From assembly GCF_004346845.1 (NCBI RefSeq), contig NZ_SMGI01000002.1, forward strand, positions 248,001-312,000: a DNA stretch of 64,000 bases. The letters are read 5' to 3'. Shown here piece by piece: positions 17,125 to 26,971 of the stretch. A program made the position numbers and the translations under genes. The notes under the pieces were generated by a model. The model saw nothing but the letters and a program-made list of their open reading frames with translations, was not told the DNA's origin and ran no database searches. The first letter of the stretch is position 1; each line of letters opens with the position of its first letter. The stretch is from Winogradskyella wandonensis. Its GTDB lineage: Bacteria; Bacteroidota; Bacteroidia; Flavobacteriales; Flavobacteriaceae.

Positions 17125-18174
17125 TTATATAATCAACATCGCGTCACCGTAAGAATAAAATCTGTATTTTTCTTTTACAGCTTGTGCATAGGCCTCTTTC
17201 ATAAAATCGTGACCTGCAAAAGCAGAAATCATCATTAACAATGTGGACTTTGGCGTATGGAAATTCGTAATCATACTATTAGCGATGCTAAAATCATATG
17301 GTGGGAAAATAAATTTATTAGTCCAACCAGAATAAGGATTTAATGTTCCGCTAGAAGATACCGAACTTTCTATGGTACGCATAGATGTAGTTCCTACGGC
17401 ACATACACGCTTTTTATTAGCGATACCTCTGTTAATTATATCTGCAGCTGATTGTTTAATTTCTATTTCCTCGCTGTCCATTTTGTGCTTTGACAAATCC
17501 TCTACTTCTACTGGATTAAACGTTCCTAATCCCACATGCAATGTTACTTCGGCACGTTCTACGCCTTTAATTTCTAAACGCTTTAATAAGTGTTTAGAAA
17601 AATGTAATCCAGCCGTCGGAGCTGCAACAGCGCCTTCTTTAGCCGCATATATGGTTTGGTAACGTTCCTCGTCTTCTGGCTCTACGTCTCTTTTAATGTA
17701 CTTAGGAAGTGGCGTTTCTCCAAGTTCGTTTAATTTATTTCTGAAATCATTATAACTTCCATCATACAAAAAACGAAGTGTACGACCTCTAGATGTTGTA
17801 TTGTCTATAACTTCAGCAACCAACGTCTCGTCATCGCCAAAATATAATTTATTACCAATTCTTATCTTACGAGCTGGGTCTACTAAAACATCCCAAAGAC
17901 GTTGCTCTTGGTTTAGTTCTCTTAATAAAAAAACTTCGATTCTAGCTCCAGTTTTTTCCTTATTTCCGTAAAGTCTTGCTGGAAATACTTTTGTATTGTT
18001 AAGAATCATCACATCTCCTTCATCGAAATAATCGATAACATCTTTGAACATTTTATGCTCTATCGTCTGGTTTGCTCTATCCAATACCATTAAACGCGAT
18101 TCATCTCTGTGTTCTGCGGGATGCTCGGCTAGTAATTCTTCTGGAAGGTCAAAATTGAAGTGTGATAATTTCAT
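17125..18174 (-). CDS. queA: S-adenosylmethionine:tRNA ribosyltransferase-isomerase QueA
   Basis: 349 residues, full family length. Characteristic segments are [28 protein letters not shown] at the N-terminus, [56 protein letters not shown] and [25 protein letters not shown]. It transfers the ribosyl part of SAM to preQ1 at tRNA position 34 to give epoxyqueuosine, late in queuosine biosynthesis. The gene ends at its own terminator and lies downstream of aroA on the same strand (74-base gap). Confidence 0.95.
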   Translation of the reverse strand: MKLSHFNFDLPEELLAEHPAEHRDESRLMVLDRANQTIEHKMFKDVIDYFDEGDVMILNNTKVFPARLYGNKEKTGARIEVFLLRELNQEQRLWDVLVDPARKIRIGNKLYFGDDETLVAEVIDNTTSRGRTLRFLYDGSYNDFRNKLNELGETPLPKYIKRDVEPEDEERYQTIYAAKEGAVAAPTAGLHFSKHLLKRLEIKGVERAEVTLHVGLGTFNPVEVEDLSKHKMDSEEIEIKQSAADIINRGIANKKRVCAVGTTSMRTIESSVSSSGTLNPYSGWTNKFIFPPYDFSIANSMITNFHTPKSTLLMMISAFAGHDFMKEAYAQAVKEKYRFYSYGDAMLII

Positions 18175-18248
18175 AGTTTTAGTTTAAATTTTGAAAGTTG
18201 CAAATATACAATCTCGTGATAGGGGTTGTCAAGTAAACGAGGAATTAT

Positions 18249-19478
18249 TTACGCTTTATCAAAATTGAAACCAATTTGCTCTAGGTCTAACCAAAAATCT
18301 GGGTAAGATTTTGAAACCACATCAGCATCCTTAATAGTTATCGAAGTCTTTAGAGCCAATGGCGCAAAAGCCATAGCCATACGATGATCGTTATAGGTTT
18401 CTATTTGTACATCATCAATAACGGAAGTAGAACTGTAAAGAGTTAGCGTGTCGTTTGTAACCTCAATCTTGGCACCAAGCTTAGTTAATTCAGTTTTTAA
18501 CGCTTCTAGTCTATCTGTTTCTTTGATTTTTAAAGTGTGAAGCCCCGTCAATTGACATTTTAAACCTAAGCCAAATGATGTGACTGCAATAGTCTGTGCA
18601 ATATCTGGCGCGTTGCTTAAATCTAAGTTGATTGACGTTTGATTATTAACGATTGATGATTTCTCTAAAACTATCGTATTTTTTTTAAATGTTGTTCTTA
18701 CACCAAACAGTTTATAAATATCTGCCAATACAGAATCGCCTTGAAGTGAGTCTTTTTTGTAAGAAGACAAAGTAATTTTTGTACCAACATTACTTAAAGC
18801 CACAATACTGTAAAAATAAGATGCTGAAGACCAATCTGACTCCACAACTATCGTTTTGGACTTTATTTCGCTTATGGGTTTAACAGTGATACTATTTCCT
18901 TTAAAAGAATTAGCAACTCCAATCTCATCGAGTAAACTTAGCGTCATTTTTATATATGGTACAGACGTTATCTTTCCATCCAAGGTTAACTCAAGTCCAT
19001 TCTCTAATGTTTGGGCAATAAGTAATAACGCCGATATGTATTGACTACTGACATTAGCTTTTAAGGTCACTTTGGTTTTGGTAAGTCTTTGTCCCTTAAT
19101 TCTTAACGGCGGAAAACCCTCATTCTCAATATATTCGATATTAGCTCCCAATTGCCTTAGCGCTTCGACCAGAACGCCTATTGGGCGCTCTTTCATACGC
19201 TTTGACCCCGTAAGAACAACCTCTCTTCCTTCTTTTGAAGAAAAATAAGCGGTTAAAAACCGCATGGCTGTACCTGCATGATGAATATCTATTACCGCTT
19301 CTGAAGATGTTAGTGCATTTAGCATCAATTGAGAATCGTCAGAGTTAGATACGTTTTCTATTTGTAATTGAGGATAAAGTGCTTGTAGTATCAATAAACG
19401 ATTAGCTTCACTTTTGGAGCCTGTAATCTTAACTTCAGAGATTGATTTTATCGTGGATTTTTGTATATGTAATGTCAT
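18249..19478 (-). CDS. aroA: 3-phosphoshikimate 1-carboxyvinyltransferase (EPSP synthase)
   Basis: 409 residues. EPSP synthase motifs are clear: ITGSKSEANRLLILQAL (shikimate-3-phosphate and PEP contacts), AGTAMRFLTAYFS, RPIGVLVEALRQLGANI, LKIKETDRLEALKTEL (catalytic region) and YNDHRMAMAFAPLAL. It joins PEP to shikimate-3-phosphate in the shikimate pathway. The gene lies apart from the aromatic amino acid operon at 25.8-29.8 kb. Its ATG comes directly after the U-run of the upstream mazG terminator, which leaves almost no 5' leader for transcripts arising from mazG read-through. Confidence 0.94.
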   Translation of the reverse strand: MTLHIQKSTIKSISEVKITGSKSEANRLLILQALYPQLQIENVSNSDDSQLMLNALTSSEAVIDIHHAGTAMRFLTAYFSSKEGREVVLTGSKRMKERPIGVLVEALRQLGANIEYIENEGFPPLRIKGQRLTKTKVTLKANVSSQYISALLLIAQTLENGLELTLDGKITSVPYIKMTLSLLDEIGVANSFKGNSITVKPISEIKSKTIVVESDWSSASYFYSIVALSNVGTKITLSSYKKDSLQGDSVLADIYKLFGVRTTFKKNTIVLEKSSIVNNQTSINLDLSNAPDIAQTIAVTSFGLGLKCQLTGLHTLKIKETDRLEALKTELTKLGAKIEVTNDTLTLYSSTSVIDDVQIETYNDHRMAMAFAPLALKTSITIKDADVVSKSYPDFWLDLEQIGFNFDKA

Positions 19479-19506
19479 AAAAAAAGAATTCCCGCCGAAG
19501 CGGGAA
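19479..19506 (-). terminator. strong terminator ending directly at the aroA start codon
   Basis: Read on the minus strand, TTCCCGC - TTCG - GCGGGAA (19506 to 19489) is a 7-bp stem with a UUCG tetraloop. It is followed by TTCTTTTTTT, which runs into the aroA ATG at 19478. Confidence 0.85.
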
Positions 19507-19511
19507 CAAAT

Positions 19512-19838
19512 TTACTTTAATTTCTTGTTATTGTGATGCCTATCGTGGTCACGCTCGGCTTTTTTATCCATTTTCTTATCAAAGGCTGCTTGTAAGTCTA
19601 TTCCTGTTTGATTTGCTAAACACAGGACTACAAAAACAACATCCGCCAATTCTTCTCCTAAATCTTTATTTTTATCGGATTCTTTTTCACTTTGTTCTCC
19701 GTAACGCCGAGCAATAATGCGTGCAACTTCACCAACCTCTTCTGTGAGTTGTGCCATATTAGTGAGCTCATTAAAATAGCGTACGCCGTGTTCTTTTATC
19801 CAATTATCAACTGCCTTTTGGGCATCATTTATGTTCAT
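19512..19838 (-). CDS. MazG-like nucleotide pyrophosphohydrolase
   Basis: 108 residues, a single MazG domain. The metal-binding helix pattern is ELTNMAQLTEEVGEVARIIARRYGE (ExxE) with KDLGEELADVVFVVLCLANQTGI (ExxD). It belongs to the all-alpha NTP-PPase superfamily, which hydrolyses non-canonical or excess NTPs to NMP and PPi. The C-terminus is Lys/His/Asn-rich (ERDHDRHHNNKKLK). The gene starts three bases after the stop of the upstream 672-residue secreted protein and ends just before a strong terminator. Confidence 0.85.
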   Translation of the reverse strand: MNINDAQKAVDNWIKEHGVRYFNELTNMAQLTEEVGEVARIIARRYGEQSEKESDKNKDLGEELADVVFVVLCLANQTGIDLQAAFDKKMDKKAERDHDRHHNNKKLK

Positions 19839-19840
19839 AT

Positions 19841-21859
19841 CTATACCTTTTTAAGTACGATTTGTTCCATTTGCTTTTCTACAATTTTACTATAAAATTC
19901 TTTAAAAACCTTATAATCTGCAGAATCTATTATCGGAGACTTTAAATCAAACTCCGTACTTAGCTGAATAAAACTACCATTTTGTTTTGCGACAAAAGTG
20001 TACTTTACTGCACCTGATTTATATTCGATAGCTTCACTTTGCGGTATTGCTTCTACTTCGTAACCTGAAGGTAGCATGATATTTACCTTGAACTTATTCT
20101 TAAATGGAATTAAAAAATCTATTGGGTATGCTCTTTCATCAAGCTTAAAAGGGTTTTCTTTTTCTCCCATAAATAAGAGAGGTTTAAAGTATAATTTACC
20201 TCCAATCTCATCAACTGCGTCCGAGAGTTCATAATCATAAGATATTATAAAATCACCATTTTCCTTGTCTTCCAATTCTGTTTCTGAAATTACAATAGCT
20301 CCTTTGTCACTCTCTAATGATTTTACTTTATCGTCTTGACTTAAACCAAGGTATTTTTTTTTGAGATTGAGCGCTAAATTACCTGTCATCATCTGTCTTA
20401 CTTTTCCGCTTACGGTAAAGTCATCTTCAATTTTTATATTTAAAGAGTTAGACTCTACTGCTTGTTGACTAGGCATTAAAGGAACCCAGCTAGATGAACC
20501 ATCTTCTTTAATTAATCGTCCTTGCCAATTTAATACCCTTCTTGGCAACACATTGAAAAGACTATATCTTTCTGAAGCATCAATAAGCACATATTTACCT
20601 TGGTCTTCAACCATGCAAATTACGTAGTTAAACCCTCTTCTAGTTGGATATAATGGTATTCCATTATTTTTAGTACTTACTAACACTGGATTTGCGTTTA
20701 CGCCCTGTGACTTTAACATAGAGATGAGTAAGAGATTAATATCTCCGATGTTTCCGCTACCTTCTTTATAAGCATCCTTTATGCCTTTTTGGCTGTAAAA
20801 CCCGTAGCTTCCGTTCCATTTAACTTTAGATTTAACAAAAGACTGTAGTACAAATGCTTTCTCGAAAGGTACCTCTACACCCTGTAGTAAAGACGCGATG
20901 TCATCTTTAAAGAAATTATTTCTATTTAATTGTCCGCCGAAAGCATCGCTGTCATAAATATTCTTAGAAACTTTTTCCCAATTTGAGGAAAAAGATTTTT
21001 CTATAGCTCCGAAATCGTTCAGTGTAGCAACCATTTCAAAACTCATCTTAGATACATAATTCTCCATACTTCCGACATAAGCTTCTTCTTTAAGGCTTGG
21101 GATATTAGTTTCTGATATTTCTATAACATTATCAAAATAAGTTTCTGTGGATTGACTAAATTTTGTATTCGTAGTATAAAATTCAGATCGTTGTCTGTCA
21201 GTAAATACAACTTTTCTCTCTACTTTTCTTTTACTCAACTTTGGCTGGTAACTTGCTCTAAGATTAGCTAACTTATTATATTGAGCATATTGTGGTGTAG
21301 CCACTTTAATATCAAGTTGATTAATTGGGATTTCGTATTGAAAATATATATCATCTATAGAACTAAACGGAGACTTAATATCGTAAGTATATTCTATAAT
21401 ACAACCATCTTGAACATTTGGCATAGTTATGGTGCTTATGTCCATAAATTCATTTAACTCCTCGTCGAAGATGCCGTCTTTTTTAAGTTTAGTTTTTTCA
21501 ACTTTACCATTAACAAGGTTGTAAGTATAGCCTTTAATACCTATTATTTTTTCTTTTGAAGCTCCAGAAGAGCCTTGATATAAGTAGACTTTTTCTGTTG
21601 CCCAATCATAGCCCTCTTTATTATAAATTTTAATACGTTCGTGTATTTCACGATTTTGAACAAACCCTTCTCCTTGCACGTAATTAAAAGTAATATGCTC
21701 TTTTTTGTAAAGTACTGCCGCATCGGCAGAAGCATCTATTGGATGTGCTTTTTCTTGCAATTCTTGTTTGGACACCTTTCCGAATTTAAAGTCTTGTGCC
21801 ACACTAAATGTAACGAAACTGACAAATATTGTAAGTGTTATAATATTCTTCATTTGCAT
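19841..21859 (-). CDS. secreted DUF3857/transglutaminase-like protein lacking catalytic Cys and His
   Basis: 672 residues; ATG at 21859, or two codons later at 21853. A signal peptide ends near FSVAQ. The N-terminal DUF3857 beta domain (about 60-290) is followed by a transglutaminase-like fold and a C-terminal beta domain of the DUF3858 kind. Where transglutaminase-like proteins have GDCxD this one has GNIGDINLLLISMLKSQGV, and where the His should be it has GFNYVICMV; the Asp in YVLIDAS is kept. It is therefore probably not catalytic. The paralogue immediately upstream keeps Cys and His. The two genes are 16 bases apart. Confidence 0.8.
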   Translation of the reverse strand: MQMKNIITLTIFVSFVTFSVAQDFKFGKVSKQELQEKAHPIDASADAAVLYKKEHITFNYVQGEGFVQNREIHERIKIYNKEGYDWATEKVYLYQGSSGASKEKIIGIKGYTYNLVNGKVEKTKLKKDGIFDEELNEFMDISTITMPNVQDGCIIEYTYDIKSPFSSIDDIYFQYEIPINQLDIKVATPQYAQYNKLANLRASYQPKLSKRKVERKVVFTDRQRSEFYTTNTKFSQSTETYFDNVIEISETNIPSLKEEAYVGSMENYVSKMSFEMVATLNDFGAIEKSFSSNWEKVSKNIYDSDAFGGQLNRNNFFKDDIASLLQGVEVPFEKAFVLQSFVKSKVKWNGSYGFYSQKGIKDAYKEGSGNIGDINLLLISMLKSQGVNANPVLVSTKNNGIPLYPTRRGFNYVICMVEDQGKYVLIDASERYSLFNVLPRRVLNWQGRLIKEDGSSSWVPLMPSQQAVESNSLNIKIEDDFTVSGKVRQMMTGNLALNLKKKYLGLSQDDKVKSLESDKGAIVISETELEDKENGDFIISYDYELSDAVDEIGGKLYFKPLLFMGEKENPFKLDERAYPIDFLIPFKNKFKVNIMLPSGYEVEAIPQSEAIEYKSGAVKYTFVAKQNGSFIQLSTEFDLKSPIIDSADYKVFKEFYSKIVEKQMEQIVLKKV

Positions 21860-21875
21860 GTTTAATTAATTCTTT

Positions 21876-23780
21876 TTAATCTATTTTTAATACGATTTTG
21901 GTCTTATCTAGTTTAACAATGCGTTTTCTAAAATCTCTAAACGCATTATAATCTTCTTTTTCATAATTTCCCTTATTCATTGTCCATGAACGAGAATACT
22001 TTAATTTAGTATTTGATAGTTTTTCAATTTTATACTCGTAAACACCAAACTTAGATTCTATTTTTTCTCCTTCTGTCATTGCTTCTACTTTAACGCCTTC
22101 TGGTAAATTAATAATAAACTCATCCACATCTTTATATCCACGTTGTATTCTGAAATCTAAATTTCGGCTATCGTATCTTGGAGGAATACTTCTGACTCGA
22201 TTAAATATATTTGGCATAATAATTAATCGATTTCCACTTTTAGATGTATAGTTCGTGGCTCGAAGCTTTACATTTTCAGTTAAAATAACTTCATCACGAT
22301 TGTTATTTATGTCTATGGACATAATTTCTAAATTGTTTACATTATCCCAGTACTCTTTATAATATAATTTTTGGTCTCTTAAAGATTTGCTAATAATATC
22401 TTCGTGAATTGCATATTGATAACCCGTTGTTTTTACGCTTACATTGGCGTCAAACGACCCGTCTTTTATTAGATTTATCTCCGCAGTTGTAATTTGCAAG
22501 CTCTCTTCTGAATCATAAACCTTGGTGTGAACTATTTTGCCTCCTTCAGGTGTGACTAATAGCACATCTCTATCATCTGTAAAACCAGCCGTAAAACCAA
22601 AAGGTGCTGTTTGACTTGTACATTCTAAAAAAATATTTTCTTCATTAGTAGGGACACATAGTATTACGTGGTTTCCCTCTGTTACAGAAAAATCACTATC
22701 TATGTCTTTTATATCGTTGTCTCCCCAAACTACAGTATAATAGGATGGTACACCCACAGCCTCTAAAAGTGCTTTGGTGTAGTTAGTGAGACCCTTACAA
22801 TCTGAATAGCCCAATTTATCAACCTCTGAAGCATTCATTGGTTTCCAACCACCAATACCAACTTGTACGCTTATATATCTGGTTTTGTCTTGCATGAACT
22901 CATAAATTATCTTCGCTTTTTCAATATTATCAGTGACCCCTGAAGTAAGTGACCTAACATTATCAATTACCGATTGAGGTATTTGACCAGTCCCAGAGAT
23001 TAAATCGTTATACATCCATTTTCCAAAATCTTCCCAGCTGTTATTTATTCCTTTTACACCTTCCATGTTAAAAGTGGTCAAGGCGGTCTTAAAAATTGGA
23101 ACAATATTTGAAATCCCAGGATTATAAGCTTCGTATTTAATTCCTTTTAAATTTTTGGCTTTTAAATGCGTATCACTAAGCTTTTCTATATTATAATTAT
23201 CAAAGTTCTCTGTTTTAGTCTTTATTTCAATACCAGAGTTATTAACCAGCTCATACTCCGAATATTGAACTGAAACGTAATACCCATCTATTGGTCGCCA
23301 TTGAGGGACAAAGGCAGTACTTTTCATTTGAACTTCTGAACTATACTCTATTGTATATGGATATTTTACAGGCGTGTAACTTAGATATTTTACACGATTA
23401 TCGGAATAGAGTGTCCCGCCGCTTACAGCACTTTGATCCGTAAAATCCCTAATCTTAAACTTTTTGATTTCTTTACCAAACTCATTATATATTTTAGCCT
23501 CCATTTTCTTTATCTTGGTGTTATTGTCATAACCCTCAAAGGCATTTGTATGCTGATCACCATACTCGTTAAGAACGGTTACCACTCGTTTAGTAGTAAC
23601 ATACATATCATCAAAATCATTGATTTCGATAGTTTGTTTTTCGTATCTGACTACGGCGTTGGCCTTAATAGTAAGTTCTGGGGAAATTCCGCTCGTTTTA
23701 AAATCTGAGTCTGACTGGGAGGAAGCAACTGCAAACAAAAGAGAAAAAACGCAAGCAGAGAGCGCTTTTGTAAATTTCAT
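21876..23780 (-). CDS. secreted DUF3857 transglutaminase-like protein
   Basis: 634 residues with an N-terminal signal peptide (MKFTKALSACVFSLLFAVASSQ). A DUF3857 beta domain precedes a transglutaminase-like core in which KLGYSDCKGLTNYTKALLEAVGVPSYY supplies the Cys and EGNHVILCVP the His. The third triad position reads IFLECTSQ (Glu in place of the usual Asp). A C-terminal beta domain ends with the RIVKLDKTKIVLKID tail. Substrate is unknown; such proteins are abundant in Bacteroidota envelopes. It is the first gene of a pair with the inactive-looking paralogue at 19841. Confidence 0.82.
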   Translation of the reverse strand: MKFTKALSACVFSLLFAVASSQSDSDFKTSGISPELTIKANAVVRYEKQTIEINDFDDMYVTTKRVVTVLNEYGDQHTNAFEGYDNNTKIKKMEAKIYNEFGKEIKKFKIRDFTDQSAVSGGTLYSDNRVKYLSYTPVKYPYTIEYSSEVQMKSTAFVPQWRPIDGYYVSVQYSEYELVNNSGIEIKTKTENFDNYNIEKLSDTHLKAKNLKGIKYEAYNPGISNIVPIFKTALTTFNMEGVKGINNSWEDFGKWMYNDLISGTGQIPQSVIDNVRSLTSGVTDNIEKAKIIYEFMQDKTRYISVQVGIGGWKPMNASEVDKLGYSDCKGLTNYTKALLEAVGVPSYYTVVWGDNDIKDIDSDFSVTEGNHVILCVPTNEENIFLECTSQTAPFGFTAGFTDDRDVLLVTPEGGKIVHTKVYDSEESLQITTAEINLIKDGSFDANVSVKTTGYQYAIHEDIISKSLRDQKLYYKEYWDNVNNLEIMSIDINNNRDEVILTENVKLRATNYTSKSGNRLIIMPNIFNRVRSIPPRYDSRNLDFRIQRGYKDVDEFIINLPEGVKVEAMTEGEKIESKFGVYEYKIEKLSNTKLKYSRSWTMNKGNYEKEDYNAFRDFRKRIVKLDKTKIVLKID

Positions 23781-23849
23781 TAATTATTATTTCTGGGAAC
23801 AATATAATAATTGAATAAAAAAAATCAAAAGTTGGATGTCGTTTTATTC

Positions 23850-24302
23850 TTACATTTTATTCTTACTATCAATAAGAATCGTAACCGGTCCGTCGTTAAC
23901 TAACATTACTTTCATGTCGGCACCAAACTCTCCGGATTGTATTGGCTTTTTGATATAAGCTTCTAACGTTTTTTTATAACTCTCGTAAACTGGAATAGCA
24001 ACTTCTGGCTTAGCTGCCTTAATATAACTTGGACGATTCCCTTTCTTTGTACTTGCATGAAGTGTAAACTGACTTACAACAATAACATCACCGCCAATTT
24101 CAGTAATGCTTTTATTCATTACACCATTTTCGTCTGGGAAAATTCGTAATCCAGAAATCTTACGACACAGCCATTCAATATCTTCTTGTGTATCGGCATC
24201 CTCAATACCAACAAGAATAAGTAATCCTGTATTAATAGATGCTACAACTTTTTTACTTATTGTTACTGATGCTTCAGAAACACGTTGTATCACAACTCTC
24301 AT
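23850..24302 (-). CDS. dtd: D-aminoacyl-tRNA deacylase
   Basis: 150 residues, full length for Dtd. Signature segments are the N-terminal MRVVIQRVSEASVTI, VVSQFTLHASTKKGNRPSY (SQFTL catalytic motif) and the C-terminal NDGPVTILID (GPVT motif). It removes D-amino acids, and glycine from tRNA-Ala, to protect translation. The start lies three bases after the rsgA stop, so the two genes are co-transcribed. Confidence 0.95.
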   Translation of the reverse strand: MRVVIQRVSEASVTISKKVVASINTGLLILVGIEDADTQEDIEWLCRKISGLRIFPDENGVMNKSITEIGGDVIVVSQFTLHASTKKGNRPSYIKAAKPEVAIPVYESYKKTLEAYIKKPIQSGEFGADMKVMLVNDGPVTILIDSKNKM

Positions 24303-24305
24303 AGT

Positions 24306-25256
24306 CTAATTTTCTTCCCAATTATCAGTTCTGTAATGCTCATCTTCTCCTTCTAAAATTTGAAGATAACTTCTGTATCTAGAATAAGACACCTCATCGT
24401 TTTCTAAAGCTTCTTTAACTGCGCATTTTGGCTCTTTTAAATGCAAACAATTATTGAATTTACAATCTTGCTTTAACTCAAAAAACTCAGGGAAATAATC
24501 ACCAACCTCTTCTTTTTCCATGTCAACCACTCCAAAACCTTTGATACCTGGAGTGTCGATTATTTTTGCATCAAAACTTAAATCGAACATTTCTGCAAAA
24601 GTAGTCGTATGTTGCCCTTGCATATGCTGATTAGATATCTCCTTTGTTTTTAAATCTAAAGTTGGCTCAATAGCATTGACTAAGGTCGATTTTCCCACGC
24701 CAGAATGACCAGCAAACATACTGGTCTTTCCTTCCATCAATGCTTTTACTTTGTCGATATTCTTTCCTGTCGTTGCAGAAATTCCGATACATTCGTAACC
24801 TATTTTTCTGTAGATACTCGCTAAGTATTTTACTTCAATTAGACTTTCCTCATCGTAAGTATCAATTTTATTAAAAAGCAGTATTGTTTTTATACTGTAG
24901 GCTTCTGCTGTCACTAAAAACCGATCTATAAAACTTGAGAATGTTGGCGGGTTATTAATGGTAATTAATAAAAATACCTGATCTATATTTGATGCTATAA
25001 TATGTGTTTGCTTAGATAGATTTACCGATTTCCGGACTATGTAGTTTCTACGTTCTTCAATGCGTTTAATAACTCCTGTTTCGGTATTATTTTTAGTTTC
25101 TACATCAAATTCTACCACATCTCCTACAGCAATAGGATTGGTGCTTTTAATATCTTGAATACGAAATCTACCCTTTATTCTGCACTCGTAGAATTTACCA
25201 TTTGGTGTTTTTACGGTGTACCAACTTCCGGTCGATTTGTAAACTGTTCCTGTCAT
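24306..25256 (-). CDS. rsgA: ribosome small-subunit-dependent GTPase A
   Basis: 316 residues with the circularly permuted GTPase order. An N-terminal OB domain is followed by G4 (LLFNKIDTYD), G1/P-loop (GHSGVGKSTLVN) and G3 (DTPGIKGF). The C-terminal zinc-binding part is CKFNNCLHLKEPKCAVKEAL. It acts late in 30S subunit maturation. It heads a two-gene unit with dtd. Confidence 0.95.
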   Translation of the reverse strand: MTGTVYKSTGSWYTVKTPNGKFYECRIKGRFRIQDIKSTNPIAVGDVVEFDVETKNNTETGVIKRIEERRNYIVRKSVNLSKQTHIIASNIDQVFLLITINNPPTFSSFIDRFLVTAEAYSIKTILLFNKIDTYDEESLIEVKYLASIYRKIGYECIGISATTGKNIDKVKALMEGKTSMFAGHSGVGKSTLVNAIEPTLDLKTKEISNQHMQGQHTTTFAEMFDLSFDAKIIDTPGIKGFGVVDMEKEEVGDYFPEFFELKQDCKFNNCLHLKEPKCAVKEALENDEVSYSRYRSYLQILEGEDEHYRTDNWEEN

Positions 25257-25341
25257 TAATTACAAAGAAACAACATTTACCAAAAACCATAATCATATAT
25301 TAATTGTATATTCAATGAAAATAATTTTAATATCATTTACT

Positions 25342-25803
25342 ATGAAAAAAATAGTGTTGCTGCTTTCAATTGCATGCTTTTCTTTTGTTGAAGTTTATTC
25401 TCAAGTAGAATATAAAGTAATTACAAGTGTAGAATCAATCGTCCCCAATGGTTTAGGGCGTTCTCGATTATTATCTTCTAATGAACAAAGAGATTATAAT
25501 GAATTTACTTCAGAAAGGTCCAGTGATAAAAAAGAGGATGAAAGAAACAAATCTAAAAGAGGTGACATCAGAGTAAAAGATTTTGAAGAAACTAAGCTCT
25601 TAAACTTCTATAATCTTGGCGGAATTAGATTTCAGAATATAGTTGCCAATGACGCCGTGATAAGCTCTAAACTTACAGCAATGGCAGAAGATGGCTGGGA
25701 ACTTATGTTTGTTGCAAGTGCTGTAGAAAGTGATGCTGGCACAAACGATGGTCAAGGTATATTTGTAACCAGATATATATTTAAAAGAAATAGGAAAGTC
25801 TAA
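25342..25803 (+). CDS. small secreted protein of unknown function
   Basis: 153 residues from the ATG at 25342, the start that gives a clean signal peptide (MKKIVLLLSIACFSFVEVYSQ); an upstream in-frame ATG at 25315 is less likely. The middle is a low-complexity charged stretch (SERSSDKKEDERNKSKRGDI). The C-terminus, LTAMAEDGWELMFVASA...FVTRYIFKR, resembles the DUF4177-like fold (GWEL motif). Function is unknown. It has its own terminator, which also serves the convergent aromatic operon. Confidence 0.6.
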   Translation: MKKIVLLLSIACFSFVEVYSQVEYKVITSVESIVPNGLGRSRLLSSNEQRDYNEFTSERSSDKKEDERNKSKRGDIRVKDFEETKLLNFYNLGGIRFQNIVANDAVISSKLTAMAEDGWELMFVASAVESDAGTNDGQGIFVTRYIFKRNRKV

Positions 25804-25814
25804 CGTAAATGAAT

Positions 25815-25861
25815 AAAAATGCTCGCTAACTTAAATAAGCCATGTGCCAGCGAGCATTTTT
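25815..25861. terminator. bidirectional terminator
   Basis: The perfect 13-bp stem AAAAATGCTCGCT / AGCGAGCATTTTT (25815-25827 and 25849-25861) lies between convergent genes, with A/T runs built into both arms. Confidence 0.9.
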
Positions 25862-25870
25862 GCTTTTACA

Positions 25871-26953
25871 CTAATTATTAATAATCTTTTCTTGATGATT
25901 AATAGACTCTTGGTGAATGGCTTTAAAGACTCTTAGAATAAACTCCTCGCTAAGGTTCTTTTCTTCGCCTTGAAGAATCATTTTACCCAAAATTTCGTTC
26001 CAGCGTTTAGATTGTAACACAGCTACATTGTGGTCTTTTTTAAGTTGACCTATAGCGTCCGCGATAGTCATACGTTTTCCTAACATTTCAATAAGTTGAT
26101 GATCTACCACATCTATCTGGGTACGCAGGGTATTTATCTTGTTTTTAAACTCAGCAGCCTCACCCACTTCTTTACGTATACGTAAATCTTCTGTGTATTT
26201 TATAAGTGTTTCTGGTGTAATTTGTTGTGCTGCATCACTCCACGCTTTATCTGGATTGTGATGTGTTTCTATCATTAAGCCATCGTAGTTTAAGTCTAAA
26301 GCGGTCTGGCTTAATTCAAAAATAATATCTCTTCGACCCGCAATATGCGATGGGTCTAAAATCAATGGTAAATCTGGAAAGCGATTTTGTAAATCTACTG
26401 CAACTTGCCATTCTGGATTGTTACGGTATCTTGTTTTTTCGTATGTTGAGAAACCTCTATGAATTACCCCTAAATTATTTACATCTGCCGTATAAAAACG
26501 CTCAACAGCACCTAACCATAATGCCAAATCTGGATTAACTGGATTTTTTATCAATACCGGTTTGTCTGTTCCTTTAAGTGCATCGGCAATATCTTGAACG
26601 ATAAATGGACTGACGGTTGTTCTGGCTCCAATCCATAAAATATCAATATCATGCTTTAGAGCTAACTCTACATGATTGGCATTAGCTACCTCAGTAGTAG
26701 TAAGCATACCTGTTTCTTCTTTGGCGCGCTGCATCCATTTAAGACCTAGAGCACCTACACCTTCAAAGTTTCCTGGTCGTGTTCTTGGTTTCCAAATACC
26801 TGCTCTAAATACGGTAGCGTCACTATCTTTTAATTGATGTGCTATTTTTAAGACTTGCTCTTCTGTTTCAGCACTACATGGACCAGCGATAACCAATGGA
26901 TGGTCTAATCCAAAGGCATCTAACCAGTTTCTAAGTTCTTTTTTATTTTCCAT
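25871..26953 (-). CDS. bifunctional DAHP synthase / chorismate mutase (type II)
   Basis: 360 residues. Residues about 1-260 are a KDPG-type DAHP synthase: HPLVIAGPCSAETEEQVL, FRAGIWKPRTRPGNFEGVG, KNPVNPDLALWLGAVERF, LPLILDPSHIAGRRD. Residues about 270-355 are an AroQ chorismate mutase helix bundle: INTLRTQIDVVDHQLIEMLGKRMTIADAIGQLKK. It opens the shikimate pathway (PEP plus erythrose-4-phosphate) and converts chorismate to prephenate. Fusion of the first step with the branch-point mutase is common in Bacteroidota. It is the last gene of the aromatic operon, 18 bases after tyrA, and ends at the bidirectional terminator. Confidence 0.94.
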   Translation of the reverse strand: MENKKELRNWLDAFGLDHPLVIAGPCSAETEEQVLKIAHQLKDSDATVFRAGIWKPRTRPGNFEGVGALGLKWMQRAKEETGMLTTTEVANANHVELALKHDIDILWIGARTTVSPFIVQDIADALKGTDKPVLIKNPVNPDLALWLGAVERFYTADVNNLGVIHRGFSTYEKTRYRNNPEWQVAVDLQNRFPDLPLILDPSHIAGRRDIIFELSQTALDLNYDGLMIETHHNPDKAWSDAAQQITPETLIKYTEDLRIRKEVGEAAEFKNKINTLRTQIDVVDHQLIEMLGKRMTIADAIGQLKKDHNVAVLQSKRWNEILGKMILQGEEKNLSEEFILRVFKAIHQESINHQEKIINN

Positions 26954-26971
26954 AATTTTTCTTTTCCTTTT

